From Stictocephala bisonia (taxonomy: Eukaryota; Arthropoda; Insecta; Hemiptera; Membracidae): 64,000 bases of DNA. The notes beneath the pieces were generated by a model. That model ran no database searches. It worked only from the letters and a program-made list of their open reading frames with translations, and was not told the origin of the DNA. The translations under genes were made by a program, and so were the position numbers. The stretch lies in the NCBI GenBank assembly GCA_035578905.1, contig JAQJVL010000048.1, forward strand, positions 464,001 through 528,000, in the 5' to 3' direction. Position 1 is the stretch's first letter. Each line of letters begins with the position of its first letter. Shown piece by piece: positions 54,101 to 59,711 of the stretch.

Positions 54101-55257
54101 ATGATTTTATTTTCTGCCCCTTCCCTATAAATAGAATTTTGCACTAGGCACTATGTTTCCCACAGATTGTTATTTGTAGTACCGGTAATCTTGTCACCAA
54201 AAGTCAAAGAAAGTGACTCAGCTAAATAGTTAAGTGTAAAAATAAAACGTTATACAGTTTTCAAACATTATTAAAGCAATTAAACAACACATAAGTACAC
54301 TGGATATAAACACAATACAATAAACTGAAAAGTTTATAATCACAAAGGAATAGTATAATGTAATACAAAACAAATTCTAGAAGAAAAGCTGCATATATCA
54401 TTTAAGTCTGTGAGAAAGATTACTTTAGAATTAAATGTGGAAACAAGCACTAAATGTGATTACAAAATTTGCGAATAAGTCTTTATCCATCTGTTTGTTA
54501 GCAGAAATAGTAAAAGCCATAGCTTAATTTTAGCATTACCTTGCCAACTTTATTTGAAGATAACGTAGTTCCAACTATGGTATAAGTTATATCATACATG
54601 TGGACTGCGTGTAATAGGCATAACTTAGGTATTTTTGACGTTTTCACAAAGGTTGTCACTTTGCACAGACCATTTAACCTTGAACTCCGGCAAATACGGA
54701 ATTGATGTTATCTGGATGGGTTCGCTGACATACTAATCTGGATGATCAACAGTCAAACTTGTTCAGTAAATCAAATGTATTAACTTGTCATAACAATAAT
54801 CAGACAAAAGTTGGCTGACAAATACACAGAGGACAACTGGTCTACTATTAGTTGAAGGGGTTACAAGTGGTTCCAAAAGTCAATATCAGGTACAGGGTCA
54901 GAGGGTTGAAGGCTCAACTGCAATAAATTTGTTTACTGGAGAAGACTCTAAAAGATCATGATTAGGCCTATTTATTATTGCAATTAATTATAAAAGTATA
55001 TCTTTGTTATGCAGAATAAACTTCTTTAGCAAACATCATTTATATATCAGCACATGAACAAAATGTAGTGAATACTGTAGAACAAATTTAAATTAGAGTT
55101 ATATATTTTATCCTGCGCATGTTATAATATTTTTCTTAAATTTACTTGTATTTTACAATCTGATAATACTTACTTTCTTCTGCAAAAAGTACAGAATTGT
55201 AGCACACAATCCAAGAATAGGTAGACTGATGAAAGCAGCAGTTTTCAAAGCTCCCAT
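10813..55257 (-). CDS. papi: Tudor and KH domain-containing protein (TDRKH/Papi), 8 coding exons, 3' end not found
   Basis: The eight exons are 55257-55174, 53775-53607, 39680-39550, 38557-38449, 34690-34512, 25067-24954, 22359-22261 and 11051-10813. They join in phase with GT donors and AG acceptors to give 374 complete residues. Residues 7-25 form one hydrophobic segment followed by QKK, which fits a membrane anchor. KH1 covers about 47-118 (GRGG at 62-65), KH2 about 129-205 (GRGG at 136-139), and the extended Tudor domain starts near 245 (WYRA at 312-315, YVDYGD at 336-341, FQAIEC at 362-367). The domain order and the VPQRATGRIIGRGG junction match animal TDRKH. In the known family the protein is anchored on the mitochondrial outer membrane, binds methylated arginines of PIWI proteins and supports piRNA 3'-end trimming. 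The usual C-terminal part (roughly 130 residues or more in vertebrates) was not found below 10,813. A linker exon in intron 5 cannot be excluded. The family call is firm; the symbol is by homology. Confidence 0.9.
13219..13780 (+). repeat. GC-richer then T-rich LTR-like sequence, left of Tigger
   Basis: After AT-rich DNA, 13,290-13,510 is clearly GC-richer and has open frames on both strands, none recognised. It is followed by a T-rich, G/T-biased stretch up to the Tigger target site, and the same character resumes at 17,055. I infer one T-rich retroelement-like sequence split by Tigger, but found no firm LTR boundaries. Confidence 0.3.
14131..14790. repeat. Four tandem ~162-bp units in A-B-A-B order
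   Basis: The landmark GTTGTAC falls at 14219, 14382, 14542 and 14706. Units 1 and 3 share TACATGTGTTTC and GGCTTCTAGTC. Units 2 and 4 have the shorter TACTG form and GGCTTCCAGTC. The alternation indicates that a diverged pair was duplicated as a block of about 325 bp. It is the 3'UTR region of the LINE fragment. Confidence 0.85.
14131..15030 (-). mobile_element. LINE 3' fragment nested in Tigger
   Basis: On the minus strand 15,023 to about 14,780 encodes a non-LTR RT tail: NTNLYYTTRLIQNKNYRLPK, then RSLAYLGPKFFNFLPLDIKN and FCKKSTTWLSLQ. The pattern NTR..N..LP....F..S..Y.GPK.FN.LP is typical of jockey/CR1 RT ends. It is followed on its 3' side by four tandem units of about 162 bp (14,131-14,790). 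It lies inside the Tigger boundaries, so it was probably inserted later. Confidence 0.75.
15128..16695 (-). pseudogene. Tigger/pogo transposase (HTH-CENPB-DDE), two frameshifts
   Basis: The reading frame starts at 16695 with a psq-type HTH (MQDKLNALKRLDKGETLQKV, ADDYGVGRRTVGDWKKKRSE), then the CENPB-like HTH. It shifts near 16,330 after HFQKEFNEG into a frame with EFTASIGWLDRWKKRYGIRQ and NCDETGLNYK. It shifts again near 16,120 into EAAAPGYKRSKERVTILACS. The catalytic acids are visible: NCDETG, LLIDNAPSH and QSMDQG. The C-terminus TSFFHSP ends at the stop at 15128. All domains are present and catalytic residues conserved, so only the two shifts, the second perhaps with a small deletion, disable it; a fairly recent death is inferred. 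Confidence 0.9.
17055..18660 (+). repeat. T-rich, LTR-like non-coding tract
   Basis: The plus strand is strongly T-biased with few A+G blocks, and ends with a GC-richer piece (18,480-18,660) that includes a possible AATAAA-type signal (GCAATAAATCG) and a sequence resembling the end of an LTR followed by a primer-binding region (CTATATTTGGTGGGGGATGG). A similar tract with the same order lies at 35,580-36,480. A 24-base poly-A at 17727-17750 interrupts it. No coding potential was recognised. Confidence 0.35.
19293..19359. repeat. (TA)n microsatellite
   Basis: About 65 bp of TA dinucleotide with one G interruption near the end. The open frames across it (YIYIYI) are artefacts. Confidence 0.95.
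20497..20716 (-). mobile_element. tRNA-derived SINE (Leu/Ser-type head)
   Basis: Read on the minus strand from 20716 the head GGCGAGCCGGTGGCTGAGTA resembles a class II tRNA with an A box (TGGCTGAGTAGTCTAAGGCG) and, after a long variable-arm region, a perfect B box GGTTCGAATCC (20640-20654). The 3' body has no tRNA homology and ends near an AT-rich tail at about 20,497. A functional tRNA is excluded because no 3' acceptor strand follows the T arm. Confidence 0.75.
22261..22359 (-). CDS. papi: papi exon: Tudor linker helix
   Basis: The exon has 99 bases, phase 0 on both sides, with acceptor CTGTTCCAG and donor GTGAAT. It encodes VYSSRAVELDHLVDEMTEYY and SVEDNQALHVIKE. The pattern of L-L-EMT-YY is the helix that joins the nuclease-like half to the Tudor barrel in this family. 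Confidence 0.85.
22360..24953 (-). other. papi: papi intron 6 (2.6 kb)
   Basis: Apart from the hairpin element at 22,958-23,144, nothing is recognised. The frames at 22,487-22,792 and 23,456-23,644 lack any known pattern. Confidence 0.7.
22958..23144. mobile_element. 187-bp near-perfect hairpin (MITE-like)
   Basis: The sequence begins GTACAAGTAAACGTCACA and ends with its complement TGTGACGTTTACTTGTAC. The arms continue inward through ATTACAATATAAGCACAAA-type sequence almost to the centre. It is non-coding. Flanking TA dinucleotides fit a TA-inserting (mariner-type) MITE, but the exact duplication is uncertain. Confidence 0.75.
24954..25067 (-). CDS. papi: papi exon: start of extended Tudor domain
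   Basis: The exon has 114 bases, phase 0 on both sides, with acceptor TTTTTTTCAG and donor GTAGGT. It encodes a linker and then LKVFVSAVESPACFWVQ, the opening strand of the extended Tudor (staphylococcal-nuclease-like) module; vertebrate TDRKH has a closely similar strand ending in FWIQ. The intron before it is 9.4 kb, so a short linker exon could have been missed. Confidence 0.85.
25376..26443 (-). pseudogene. LINE reverse transcriptase, C-terminal third, degraded
   Basis: The fragment starts at the active-site region (MNADDISLVFKNKTLSSLEI, the YADD box with N for Y) and continues through LNSNNLHVNLTKTKCLPF, a thumb segment (KHFSWSPLIEFVCSKVSSQL) and a tail LPLNVGPKLYNSLPDHIKQE ending at 25376. 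Several stops and shifts break it between 25,560 and 26,240. It belongs to the jockey/CR1-like group. The N-terminal RT and endonuclease are missing. Confidence 0.8.
26639..26670 (+). repeat. G-rich purine tract (GGGA repeats)
   Basis: Short runs of AGGG/GAGG, all purine, with five separate G3 runs; it could form a G-quadruplex on the plus strand. No function is implied. Confidence 0.8.
28054..28437 (+). pseudogene. LINE RT C-terminal fragment with internal deletion
   Basis: The frame reads IEIFIASASRIMGFIFRQSE, then VLYNAFVRSRLESAAVIWNP and, after a deletion, LLFLYKLVHGEVDDAASLAG, FRVPTFHSCNKLLF. These are the thumb and tail parts of a non-LTR RT. The open frame is continuous but clearly lacks about 40-60 residues between NARRTL and MGLLFLYK. 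A 3' tail for it may be the region ending at 29,460. Confidence 0.7.
28521..28569. repeat. Perfect 21-bp hairpin
   Basis: Arms 28521-28541 and 28549-28569 are exact complements (CATATTTTATTAACTAACTTT) around a 7-base loop. It is just after the LINE fragment. No terminator role is expected in this setting. Confidence 0.8.
29604..30125 (+). pseudogene. Penelope-like element N-terminal fragment
   Basis: The frame includes ITSQNHTLSEPELSILPKGL, then TFTPTFHLDQFSLVSDVISF and LKLKKFFENN, and after a frameshift FPSNFDPPPLPPDHPIELYL. The pattern N.LS..ELS.L.KGL.F.PTP followed by a conserved linker is found upstream of the reverse transcriptase in Penelope-like retroelements. The RT itself is absent; a CT microsatellite follows directly. 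Confidence 0.6.
30115..30204. repeat. (CT)n microsatellite
   Basis: Pyrimidine tract, mostly CT dinucleotide with C-rich beginning. It forms the reverse-strand (GA)n frames ignored here. Confidence 0.95.
30355..30605. repeat. Inverted 36-bp minisatellite
   Basis: Three direct units of about 36 bp (core CAGTGGTATTGACCCAC and CGCCCATACACGTA) are followed, after a turning point near 30,498, by three units in the opposite orientation (GGGCGGGTGGGT and CAATACCACTGTATGTG). The unit also occurs as single or paired degraded copies at about 34,325-34,425 and 55,820-55,870. Long open frames across it on both strands are artefacts of the repeat. Confidence 0.85.
31321..32035. repeat. Satellite-like array, 11 copies of a 65-bp unit
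   Basis: Units start every 65 bp from 31321 to 31971 with TTGATATTGA, and contain CCCATTAGCCTAGTATCAGT and GTGACGGCC(G/A)ATCTGGACTC. Copies differ at only a few positions. A degraded further unit (ATCATGAAACTGTTCTGTGATGC) follows the last copy. There are no spacers, so this is not a CRISPR array. Confidence 0.95.
33146..33766 (+). mobile_element. Non-autonomous Helitron, copy 1
   Basis: The 621-bp element starts TCTATATTTATAAAAGAGG and ends in GGGTTCAGCTAG, inserted between A and T (A|TC...CTAG|T), with a short hairpin (GGCG..GACAATGTC..CGCC) just before the end. These are Helitron hallmarks. An internal (TA)n tract occupies 33172-33241. The first 433 bp are nearly identical with the copy at 42,122; the 3' 190 bp are different. 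It has no coding capacity. Confidence 0.85.
33767..34500. other. Region between Helitron and papi exon
   Basis: AT-rich sequence; the only feature noted is the degraded minisatellite pair at about 34,325-34,425 (CCCACC...ACACAGTGGTACTGACC). Confidence 0.5.
34512..34690 (-). CDS. papi: papi exon: end of KH2 and basic linker
   Basis: The exon has 179 bases, phase 1 in and phase 0 out, with acceptor AATTTCAG and donor GTACGT. It encodes GGSGETRVVIKGTTEQIAVA and the final KH2 helix LSLIQEKIEEDIEVRKKMEI, then a proline- and lysine-rich linker (RSPRNKPKPSSP). Reading past the donor meets a stop after 17 codons, so the splice is well supported. Confidence 0.87.
34794..35032 (+). mobile_element. tRNA-headed SINE, short form
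   Basis: It begins with a tRNA-like remnant (TTCAATCCCAGCTTCATGTG, then a B-box-like AGTTCGATCAC), followed by a core with GGGCTATTAATTAATGACAC and a 3' part CATATTCGCCCATATCCTGA, ending GTGAATAAAT. It is the same family as 59,712-59,984 in opposite orientation. Confidence 0.75.
35580..36480 (+). repeat. T-rich LTR-like tract
   Basis: A G/T-biased non-coding stretch with GC-richer blocks at 35,700-35,780 and 36,380-36,470 in the same order as in 17,500-18,660. The end piece GTCGTCCTCCTGAGTCTGGT lies after a T-rich part. It could be a solo LTR or a 3'UTR; boundaries and target duplication were not found. Confidence 0.3.
36864..37023. mobile_element. 160-bp foldback built from Penelope-like 3' ends
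   Basis: Two 71-bp arms (36864-36934 and 36953-37023) differ at only two positions and surround an 18-base loop. The right arm starts AACATGTTGTGTAATGAG and ends TTTTATTACATCCTAA. A 71-bp relative lies in the 3'UTR region of the Penelope-like fragment at 61726-61796, which suggests that the foldback is an inverted pair of that element's end. Confidence 0.8.
37053..37105. repeat. (TA)n microsatellite
   Basis: About 53 bp of TA repeat, 30 bp after the foldback. Confidence 0.95.
38449..38557 (-). CDS. papi: papi exon: first half of KH2
   Basis: The exon has 109 bases, phase 0 in and phase 1 out, with acceptor TTTGTAG and donor GTAAAG. It encodes RATGRIIGRGGENIRAISRA followed by SNAKINVDSMSSTTTK. 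The second GRGG loop is at residues 136-139. The intact GxxG in both KH domains suggests that RNA binding is retained. Confidence 0.88.
38558..39549 (-). other. papi: papi intron 3 (992 bp)
   Basis: The shortest intron. No repeat or other feature was recognised; the minus-strand frame at 39,288-39,515 shows no known motif. Confidence 0.7.
39550..39680 (-). CDS. papi: papi exon: second half of KH1
   Basis: The exon has 131 bases, phase 1 in and phase 0 out, with acceptor ATAGCAG and donor GTGAAC. It encodes DDNEEYRTCYIRGTAEAAQL and then AEIMLHEIITTQPIIEVRET, ending in WVPQ. This is the beta-strand and last helix of KH1 plus the short link into KH2, where the WVPQ/R junction is characteristic of the family. 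The preceding intron is the largest (13.9 kb) and is full of transposons. Confidence 0.88.
40382..40830 (-). mobile_element. SINE, long form
   Basis: The minus strand begins near GCAGTGCTGTAACCCAGC, runs through GACACTACTAGAGAAGTCTG, a B-box-like GTGGTTCAAATTCC, the core TCGGGCTATTAATAAATAG and the 3' part CATATTCGCCCATATCTTGA with CGATCAGCATCTTAG. It shares its core and 3' end with the short SINE but its first 250 bp are different. The second copy is at 44,085. Confidence 0.7.
42122..42734 (+). mobile_element. Non-autonomous Helitron, copy 2
   Basis: The 613-bp element starts TCTATATTTATAAAAGAGG and ends GGGCGGGTACAGCTAG between A and T. It has a (TA)n tract at 42148-42187. It matches copy 1 up to about 42,522 with few substitutions, then carries a different 3' end that includes ACCGGCGAAGCGGGCGGG. 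Confidence 0.85.
43131..43513. mobile_element. MITE with ~25-bp terminal inverted repeats
   Basis: The ends GGTGAAGTGAATAAAAAGTA and, as complement, TTTTTATTCACTTCAC pair over about 20-25 bp. The interior has several copies of a GAGTAAA/AGTAAAAGC motif in both orientations and a short (CACG/CACA)n run at 43,375-43,405. It appears to be inserted at the 3' end of the LINE on its right. The superfamily is unknown. Confidence 0.6.
43485..44935 (-). pseudogene. LINE reverse transcriptase, C-terminal half, split by a SINE
   Basis: From 44,935 the minus strand encodes KIGVPQGSIPGPLLYIIYVN, then LITFVDDTTLINSG (active-site box FVDD) and LGMKLNIDKTQF. After the SINE at 44,085-44,515 it resumes with LNWNEHINQLSLKLASSLHI, SLILWGSSSN and ILQKRAIRYINNLSY, and ends in the tail NTRKTNFAASHRLKIYESKP, SYIGKKLFSKLPIHLKE. 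The order is right and few internal stops appear, so it was fairly intact when the SINE landed. The 5' half is missing. Confidence 0.85.
44085..44515 (+). mobile_element. SINE, long form, inside the LINE
   Basis: The sequence begins near GGCGCAGTGCTGTAATCCAG, contains GTGGACACTACTAGAGAAGT, GTGGTTCGGATTCC (B-box-like) and GGGCTATTAATAAATTGC, and ends near CATATTCACC. It matches 40,382-40,830 in reverse. It splits the RT frame of the LINE on the minus strand, so it is younger than that LINE. Confidence 0.8.
44980..48245 (+). pseudogene. LINE reverse transcriptase and tail, split by a DNA element
   Basis: The RT starts with ILATGNLPKAFECSKVVTVL and KPGKDPERVESYR, then LLERLLYNRISPILDSNVPV, SAAFVDLTAAYDTVW and LLQGSVLAPILFNMYTADIP. 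The active site reads YAEN in place of YADD, so this copy is catalytically dead. The thumb HHNDHPQYLGV is interrupted at 45,780 and resumes after 47,417 with LDKSLTFKSHLQKTTAKIKI. The tail (47,957-48,190) has the zinc-knuckle-like CDCGESIQTMDHIFSEC and LASINRISEAGLKWIDG. Several frame changes are present. The 5' half is missing; it abuts the LINE on its left head to head. Confidence 0.88.
45780..47415. mobile_element. 1.64-kb DNA element with ~480-bp inverted repeats, TA target
   Basis: Inverted arms of about 480 bp (45780-46262 and 46932-47415) begin TAGT(C/T)CGAATAAAATAACT and TTGGTACTGGCGGAACG. TA at 45778-45779 and 47416-47417 is the target duplication. Removing the element and one TA restores an open LINE frame (YLGVTLDKSLTF), which proves the boundaries. 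The 670-bp middle shows no transposase. It is a non-autonomous long-inverted-repeat (foldback-like) element; TA duplication points to the Tc1/mariner group but the superfamily is not settled. Confidence 0.9.
48694..49618 (+). pseudogene. LINE ORF1: PHD finger, coiled coil, RNA-binding-like region
   Basis: It starts MSLPFCPVCVKAVLDTEEGI and has the spacing C-x2-C, CCDNAC, W-F-H-x2-C of a PHD/zinc-binding finger, known in ORF1 of CR1-type LINEs. A stop at 48820-48822 ends this piece. The next frame (48849-49124) is a coiled coil (LDALLTKVDKIDDLTKDINK and further heptads), then 49,140-49,618 carries SRLKNVLLHKVPES and TFYRLGQKFSRKTRPLKVVF up to RRTVAGESNLTIKYIHG. In the family ORF1 binds the element RNA. 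At least one stop and one frame change are present. Confidence 0.75.
49622..52448 (+). pseudogene. LINE ORF2: endonuclease and reverse transcriptase
   Basis: The endonuclease is visible as YYQNVNGLRGKLHDLRLSLS, DVIALTENNLSHDI and, after an in-frame TAA near 49,817, SGGGILLAVKDSL and HILLMGDLNQPDLDWNS; it lacks nothing obvious except the stop. The RT has GCGPDCIPPSVLKH, IVPIHKSGALSEAGNYRPIA, DAIYLDFAKAFDRV, SSGVPQGSHLGPVLFNLFIN and the active site LLFADDIKLYL near 51,620. Thumb and tail follow (LGVLCCPNLS, HLIRSHLEYCSTVWSP, RSRELFARTHHT). Frames change several times between 50,130 and 52,190. All main domains can still be read, which suggests recent loss of function. Confidence 0.88.
52949..53606. 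other. Gap between LINE and papi KH1 exon
   Basis: No feature was recognised; AT-rich intron sequence. Confidence 0.6.
53607..53775 (-). CDS. papi: papi exon: first half of KH1
   Basis: The acceptor is TTTTTAG and the donor is GTTTGT; the exon is 169 bases, entering in phase 0 and leaving in phase 1. It encodes an acidic start (EEDDLQD) and then the KH core IPTSVIGIVIGRGGSNIKEV, with the GxxG loop GRGG at residues 62-65, and continues through QQKTDTRINFKD. The KH fold binds single-stranded RNA; in Papi/TDRKH the KH domains are needed for piRNA maturation. The donor is weak but splicing here restores the frame exactly with the next exon. Confidence 0.88.
53776..55173 (-). other. papi: papi intron 1 of the coding part (1.4 kb)
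   Basis: No repeat or gene was recognised. Confidence 0.7.
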
Positions 55258-55285
55258 TGCAATCAATAATATGCATTTAAAAACT
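55174..55285 (-). CDS. papi: papi exon with start codon and membrane anchor
   Basis: The ATG is at 55257 and the coding part is 28 codons, ending in phase 0 at a GTAAGT donor (55173-55168). The segment AAFISLPILGLCATILYFL is hydrophobic and followed by QKK, as expected for the N-terminal mitochondrial outer membrane anchor of this family. The exon appears to begin at 55285 after a TTTCAG acceptor, leaving 28 bases of 5'UTR here and implying at least one non-coding exon further upstream. This ATG was chosen because it directly precedes the anchor and is the only ATG in the exon that opens this frame. Confidence 0.85.
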
Positions 55286-56629
55286 CTGAAATGTTAAAAC
55301 AACAATTTATCATTTTTCAAATATTAGTAAAAGGTCTGTTACATATAGTGAGTGTGTTATGATATATTTTCTAACTGAAGCAAATTTAATATGAGTGAAA
55401 ATGAATTTGACATCAGTAGATAGGATGTCAATATAAGTGACAATGGATAAACAGAAGGGCACTTTCATAATCACCTGTATAGACTAGGAAAACTAATAAA
55501 TTGAAAAATTCAGCAATAAAATGTTGCCCAGTCAATGAATGGAAACTGTCAGAAGAAATTAGTATTTAAAGCAGATATATCCACCAGTTGTTAAATTGTA
55601 CATCATTTAGAGGTACAATTTAGCAAAGTTCCTTAATTACCCCAGTGCTTATCTCACTAGTCCCCCTTGCAAGCATTAAAAATATCACTCGTATCTCAGT
55701 TACTATAAGCCGTATTCATTCAATTTATGTTTTGTTTGGTTTCTCACATCACATTTTATGCAAAAAGTTATACATTTTTTTTTGGCTAGTATTACTAATT
55801 TATTAAATATTTTAGAAATACCACCATATATGTCTGAGCGAGTGGATAGGTCAATACCACCATACGTGTTTGGGTTGTTATTTACCTGTCAAATGGTTAA
55901 AGCTACCAATCCACTTCATGTCCATCCAACATCACTGTTCAAAAAGATGTCCGTTTAGAGATGAACACAACAAATTAATTGTTCTTTGTTATATTGACAA
56001 CAAGTTTTTTTTCAATTGATTCAAAAGTTAGTTCAAATAAAGTATGACTCCTAAGCTTAATTCTGACATGAATCAATCTAAAATAATGTCAAAGGGGACA
56101 TTTGGAAGACTTTTAACACGAAGTGTGCATGCCGCACATTAATTCACTGATCAACATGGAAGTGCAGCATGGTTATACCTAACTATTTCCCCTCTCTACC
56201 GAAGGCAAACCACGTTATTCATATTAAATGATTGGCATAGTCTAATTATTAATATGTATATATACCATGCCTAATGCTATTCAGTGAAGCAATTTATATG
56301 TACTTGGTGAAAAGTGTAGGATCCCTAGGAAATACCACAAAATTACAGATTATCATCATAATATTCGCATGTATTAGTACTTAAAGTACCGTACCCACAT
56401 TGCAAGCTTTCCTTCATTGTATTCCAGGTATGTTTACAATACAAGCCTAGTTTCAGTTTTCTGAGTTTTTTTTATTTATATCCCGTGAGATTAGGTACAA
56501 TTTATTTGTTTTAGTTGTAATTGTTAATTTCTTGCAGTGTTATATACACTTATTTACATCACGACATCTAAATTTTTAAGTGCTATTCGACTAGACATCT
56601 TAGTCTCCACTATACGCTCAAAATTAGAT
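55286..56629. other. Upstream flank of papi, proximal part
   Basis: The splice acceptor at 55286-55288 makes this the 3' part of a 5'UTR intron of unknown length. A degraded minisatellite unit is at 55,820-55,870. No other feature was recognised. Confidence 0.5.
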
Positions 56630-56705
56630 CTCTTGCTAGCTTAATGGTTAGCATTTCTGCTTCTTAATAAACAGAGGGTCACGGGTTCAAATCCCGGGAG
56701 GTCCA
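56630..56705 (+). repeat. tRNA-like sequence (pseudogene or SINE head)
   Basis: A 76-base stretch has a good A box (TAGCTTAATGGTTAGCA) and a good B box (GGGTTCAAATCCC) at tRNA spacing. The acceptor strands do not pair (CTCTTGC against GAGGTCC) and the anticodon arm cannot form a normal 5-bp stem with a 7-base loop. It is therefore not a functional tRNA. About 100 bp downstream may be the body of a SINE. Confidence 0.6.
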
Positions 56706-58495
56706 CTAAAAATTTGCTTGATGGATTTGGACCGTTGTCCCATAACGTTTGTAAAATTAGTTAAATATGTCACTGGTGTAAATAGACAAAAGAAAAAAAC
56801 AAACAGAGTGATGTTACTCAGTTTGTAGCTATGAACCAGTCACTTGTGGAAAAATGTAGTTACATACTTATTCTTAATAGGGACATTTACAATTGAAAAA
56901 AGTACAAAGTATATAAAAATAAACACTAAAAAGGCCTACAACAGGAAACTGAGTCAGTTGGCCAAACTACACCAGTGACATAATCAATTTATTGTGTGGG
57001 CCTATCCTCATATTGATATCTGTGGTTGTTTTTGTCTGTAATAGTTATAAACCCTACAGTACATAGTGACAACAATTAATTACAAATATTCAGAGTAGGC
57101 TAGAGCTTCGTTGTTATCCTCATTACAGTAAATGTTTAAAAATACTCTCGAGTTATTTTGCTTAAAAACCCCCTAAGCAGCTTTTAAAATGGCCTAGTTC
57201 TGAAGGAACATTAAAAAACTTTAAGGGGAAAAGTTAATTTCCCCAATTTGACCACTTTAACTAGACCTAGAAAAGGGTCTTGACTAATTTTGGTTCAAAT
57301 CTTTTTTCAGAATGATAAACAACTAAGAATGAGAACCTGATAGGTTTTCTGTAATGCCAGAAAAATAAATGAAAATTAGGAAAAATATATTGTTCCTTAA
57401 CATAACATTATAGGTGTACACAAATTGTGCAAAGTTTTGTCCAGATCATAAACATGGCAAAGATTTTGCTATGAAACCATTATTAAGCGTTTATAGCAGG
57501 AAACAAGCTGATTTTAGTAAGTTTTGTTTGGATAGGCCTAGTCCTAGTTTGAGTACTGTTAGGAAAGTTTAGGCTATGTTAACCTAACCCTATAGGCCTG
57601 AAACCTAACCAAGTTAAACCAAACTAAATCCTGCACATTTTCAACACTATCCTTCTTAATAAAGGTCAGATGGTAGCAATTCGAAGTAAATATTGACTAT
57701 AGGCTACATCATCTGTATAGGGCTAGTGTTAATAGTCTATCATTAATATTGCATAACTGAAATAAAAAAAATTATATTGATATTAAACCTTATAACATTT
57801 TACAATCATTTTTAACTAGTTTAACCAGAGAAGATTAGGAAAAAGTCTTTGTAAATAAACACCCTGGTTACTAGTTAGGCCTATCTCCAGTTTACGGTAA
57901 TGATTAGATCACACACTGTGTTTTACCTTCTTACATGAAGTACTTTTGAAAATGATGAGTAACAATCAAATTGTTGATTAGGATATCAACAACATTAGGC
58001 AATTAGCTTAAACGTAATAATGGTAAAAATACAATAGGCCTAGATCTATTAGAAGTTCAAATGATGGTTAGGGCATAGCACTTGTTGATCTTTCACAATA
58101 ATACTTCCAATATTTAAGGTAATGACACTGAAAGCTCTATGAATCAAGAATTCCAGGCATATTTGAAAATAATTTACAAGAACTACAAGACATTCTAGAG
58201 TTCATTGTTAAGTAATTAACTATAATACTTAAAATAAGTATTTCAAAATAAATAATATTTATAACCTAGTAAAGTAGTAACGCAGAAAAGGAGGCTTTCA
58301 GGTGTCCAGGTATACCTTTGCCCCAGCGTTGCCAACCTAGCTTGCTCTAACCTAGATGAACAATCTAAATTTTCCTAGATTACTCGAAAATTCCCTAGAT
58401 ACATGCTTCCTGCGTAGATACTAGCCTTGATTATATACACCTACAATAGATAAACCATCTAATAGGAATATTTGTGGCAGTAATTTTGTTAGTTA
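56706..58495. other. Upstream flank, no gene recognised
   Basis: AT-rich sequence rich in GGCCTA/TAGGCC words. A minus-strand TGGCAACG word lies at 58327-58334, close to a possible donor GTATAC at 58315; it might mark the papi 5'UTR exon but the evidence is thin. Confidence 0.4.
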
Positions 58496-59102
58496 GTGTG
58501 GCCCGCAACCACAGCTGGTTTAAACTGCATTACATTTGAGATTGGTTTGTTGACCCTGGCTAGCCTCTACGTACTTGATGTGGTTCTGCACTGTAGATCG
58601 GGTGTAGATCTGACTAAGGGAAGAGGCGTTCACCAGTATGAGACGAGAGGCAGGTACAACTCTAGAATCCAACATCACAGAATAACAGTAACCGATCATC
58701 TACCCCAGGTGTTTGGCGTTGGGCTAATTAACAAGCTTCCCGAAAGCATTAAAAATAATAACTCTCCGAATATATTTAAAACTCGTTTGAAACGACTTTT
58801 GTTGTCAAAATCATTTTATTCAGTTGATGAGTTTATGACTGGCCGCTGGGCAAATTAAAAATTAATTGTAATCAAGTTCAAAACCGAGATTGTGAACTGT
58901 ATCTGAGTGACTATTCACCATTAGAGTAAGAATTAATGAAATATCTTTGTATGTTTGATTGCGACCTTGATGTGAATGAATGTTTTATTTGTCTATATGT
59001 TTTTTTGTCTATATTTATATGTTATTTACCACCTGACGATTGCGATACATTGATTTTAAATGTTTATTTTTGCAATAAAAATAATAATTATTATTATTAT
59101 TT
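58496..59102 (+). pseudogene. LINE RT tail and 3'UTR
   Basis: The frame has GLLTLASLYVLDVVLHCR, GRGVHQYETRGRYNSR, QVFGVGLINKLPESIKNNNS and FKTRLKRLLLSKSFYSVDEF, ending MTGRWAN at 58858. This is the C-terminus of a non-LTR RT family widespread in insects. A 3'UTR follows to an AATAATTATTATT-type tail near 59,075-59,102. The element is 5' truncated. The first codons before LLTLASL may not belong to it. Confidence 0.8.
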
Positions 59103-59711
59103 ACATGGGACTACACTAGCGCTCCACAATGGACCACAAAAACAGCTGATATTTTGAGACTCAAACTTTAACATTGGATGGGAAATCTATTTGTGTATAA
59201 AATCAATGATACTAGCGAGCACATAACAGAATAGAGAAGGCAAATTCTATATTATACTCCAGCCGTTCTAACTTTGCCTCTGAGGGGAACACAACTTTGC
59301 GACATTGTATATCTTGAGCGCTTGGCTCCTTCCTGTCCAACGGCTAATTTGTTTCCGGTCTAGATAAATCACAACTAGGGCCTGATAGTTTTACAAGTTA
59401 AAATTGTCCGATTGAGTTCGTTTTTTGATATTTGTAAACAGTAAATAAAGTACTTCCCAGTTAAAAACTACAAAGATATTAATTCCCACTACAAAAAATT
59501 AATTTGTACCTTCCTACATTCTTCCCAATTGTAAGTCACTATATGTAAAATTTAGAGGAGGGCTGTAGAAGTCTGGATACGATGTTGCCTATTTAGATTT
59601 TCCAGTTTAGCCCTCAAACCACAGAGGTAAAGTTAGAACGGCTGGACCCTAGTTCACGAAATCAGGTAAAAAACTGTAGGAAAGTTCCAATTAAATAGAA
59701 ATTAGGTAAAT

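Noticed and set aside
56630..56705. Functional tRNA gene
   Set aside because: Acceptor strands and anticodon stem do not pair.
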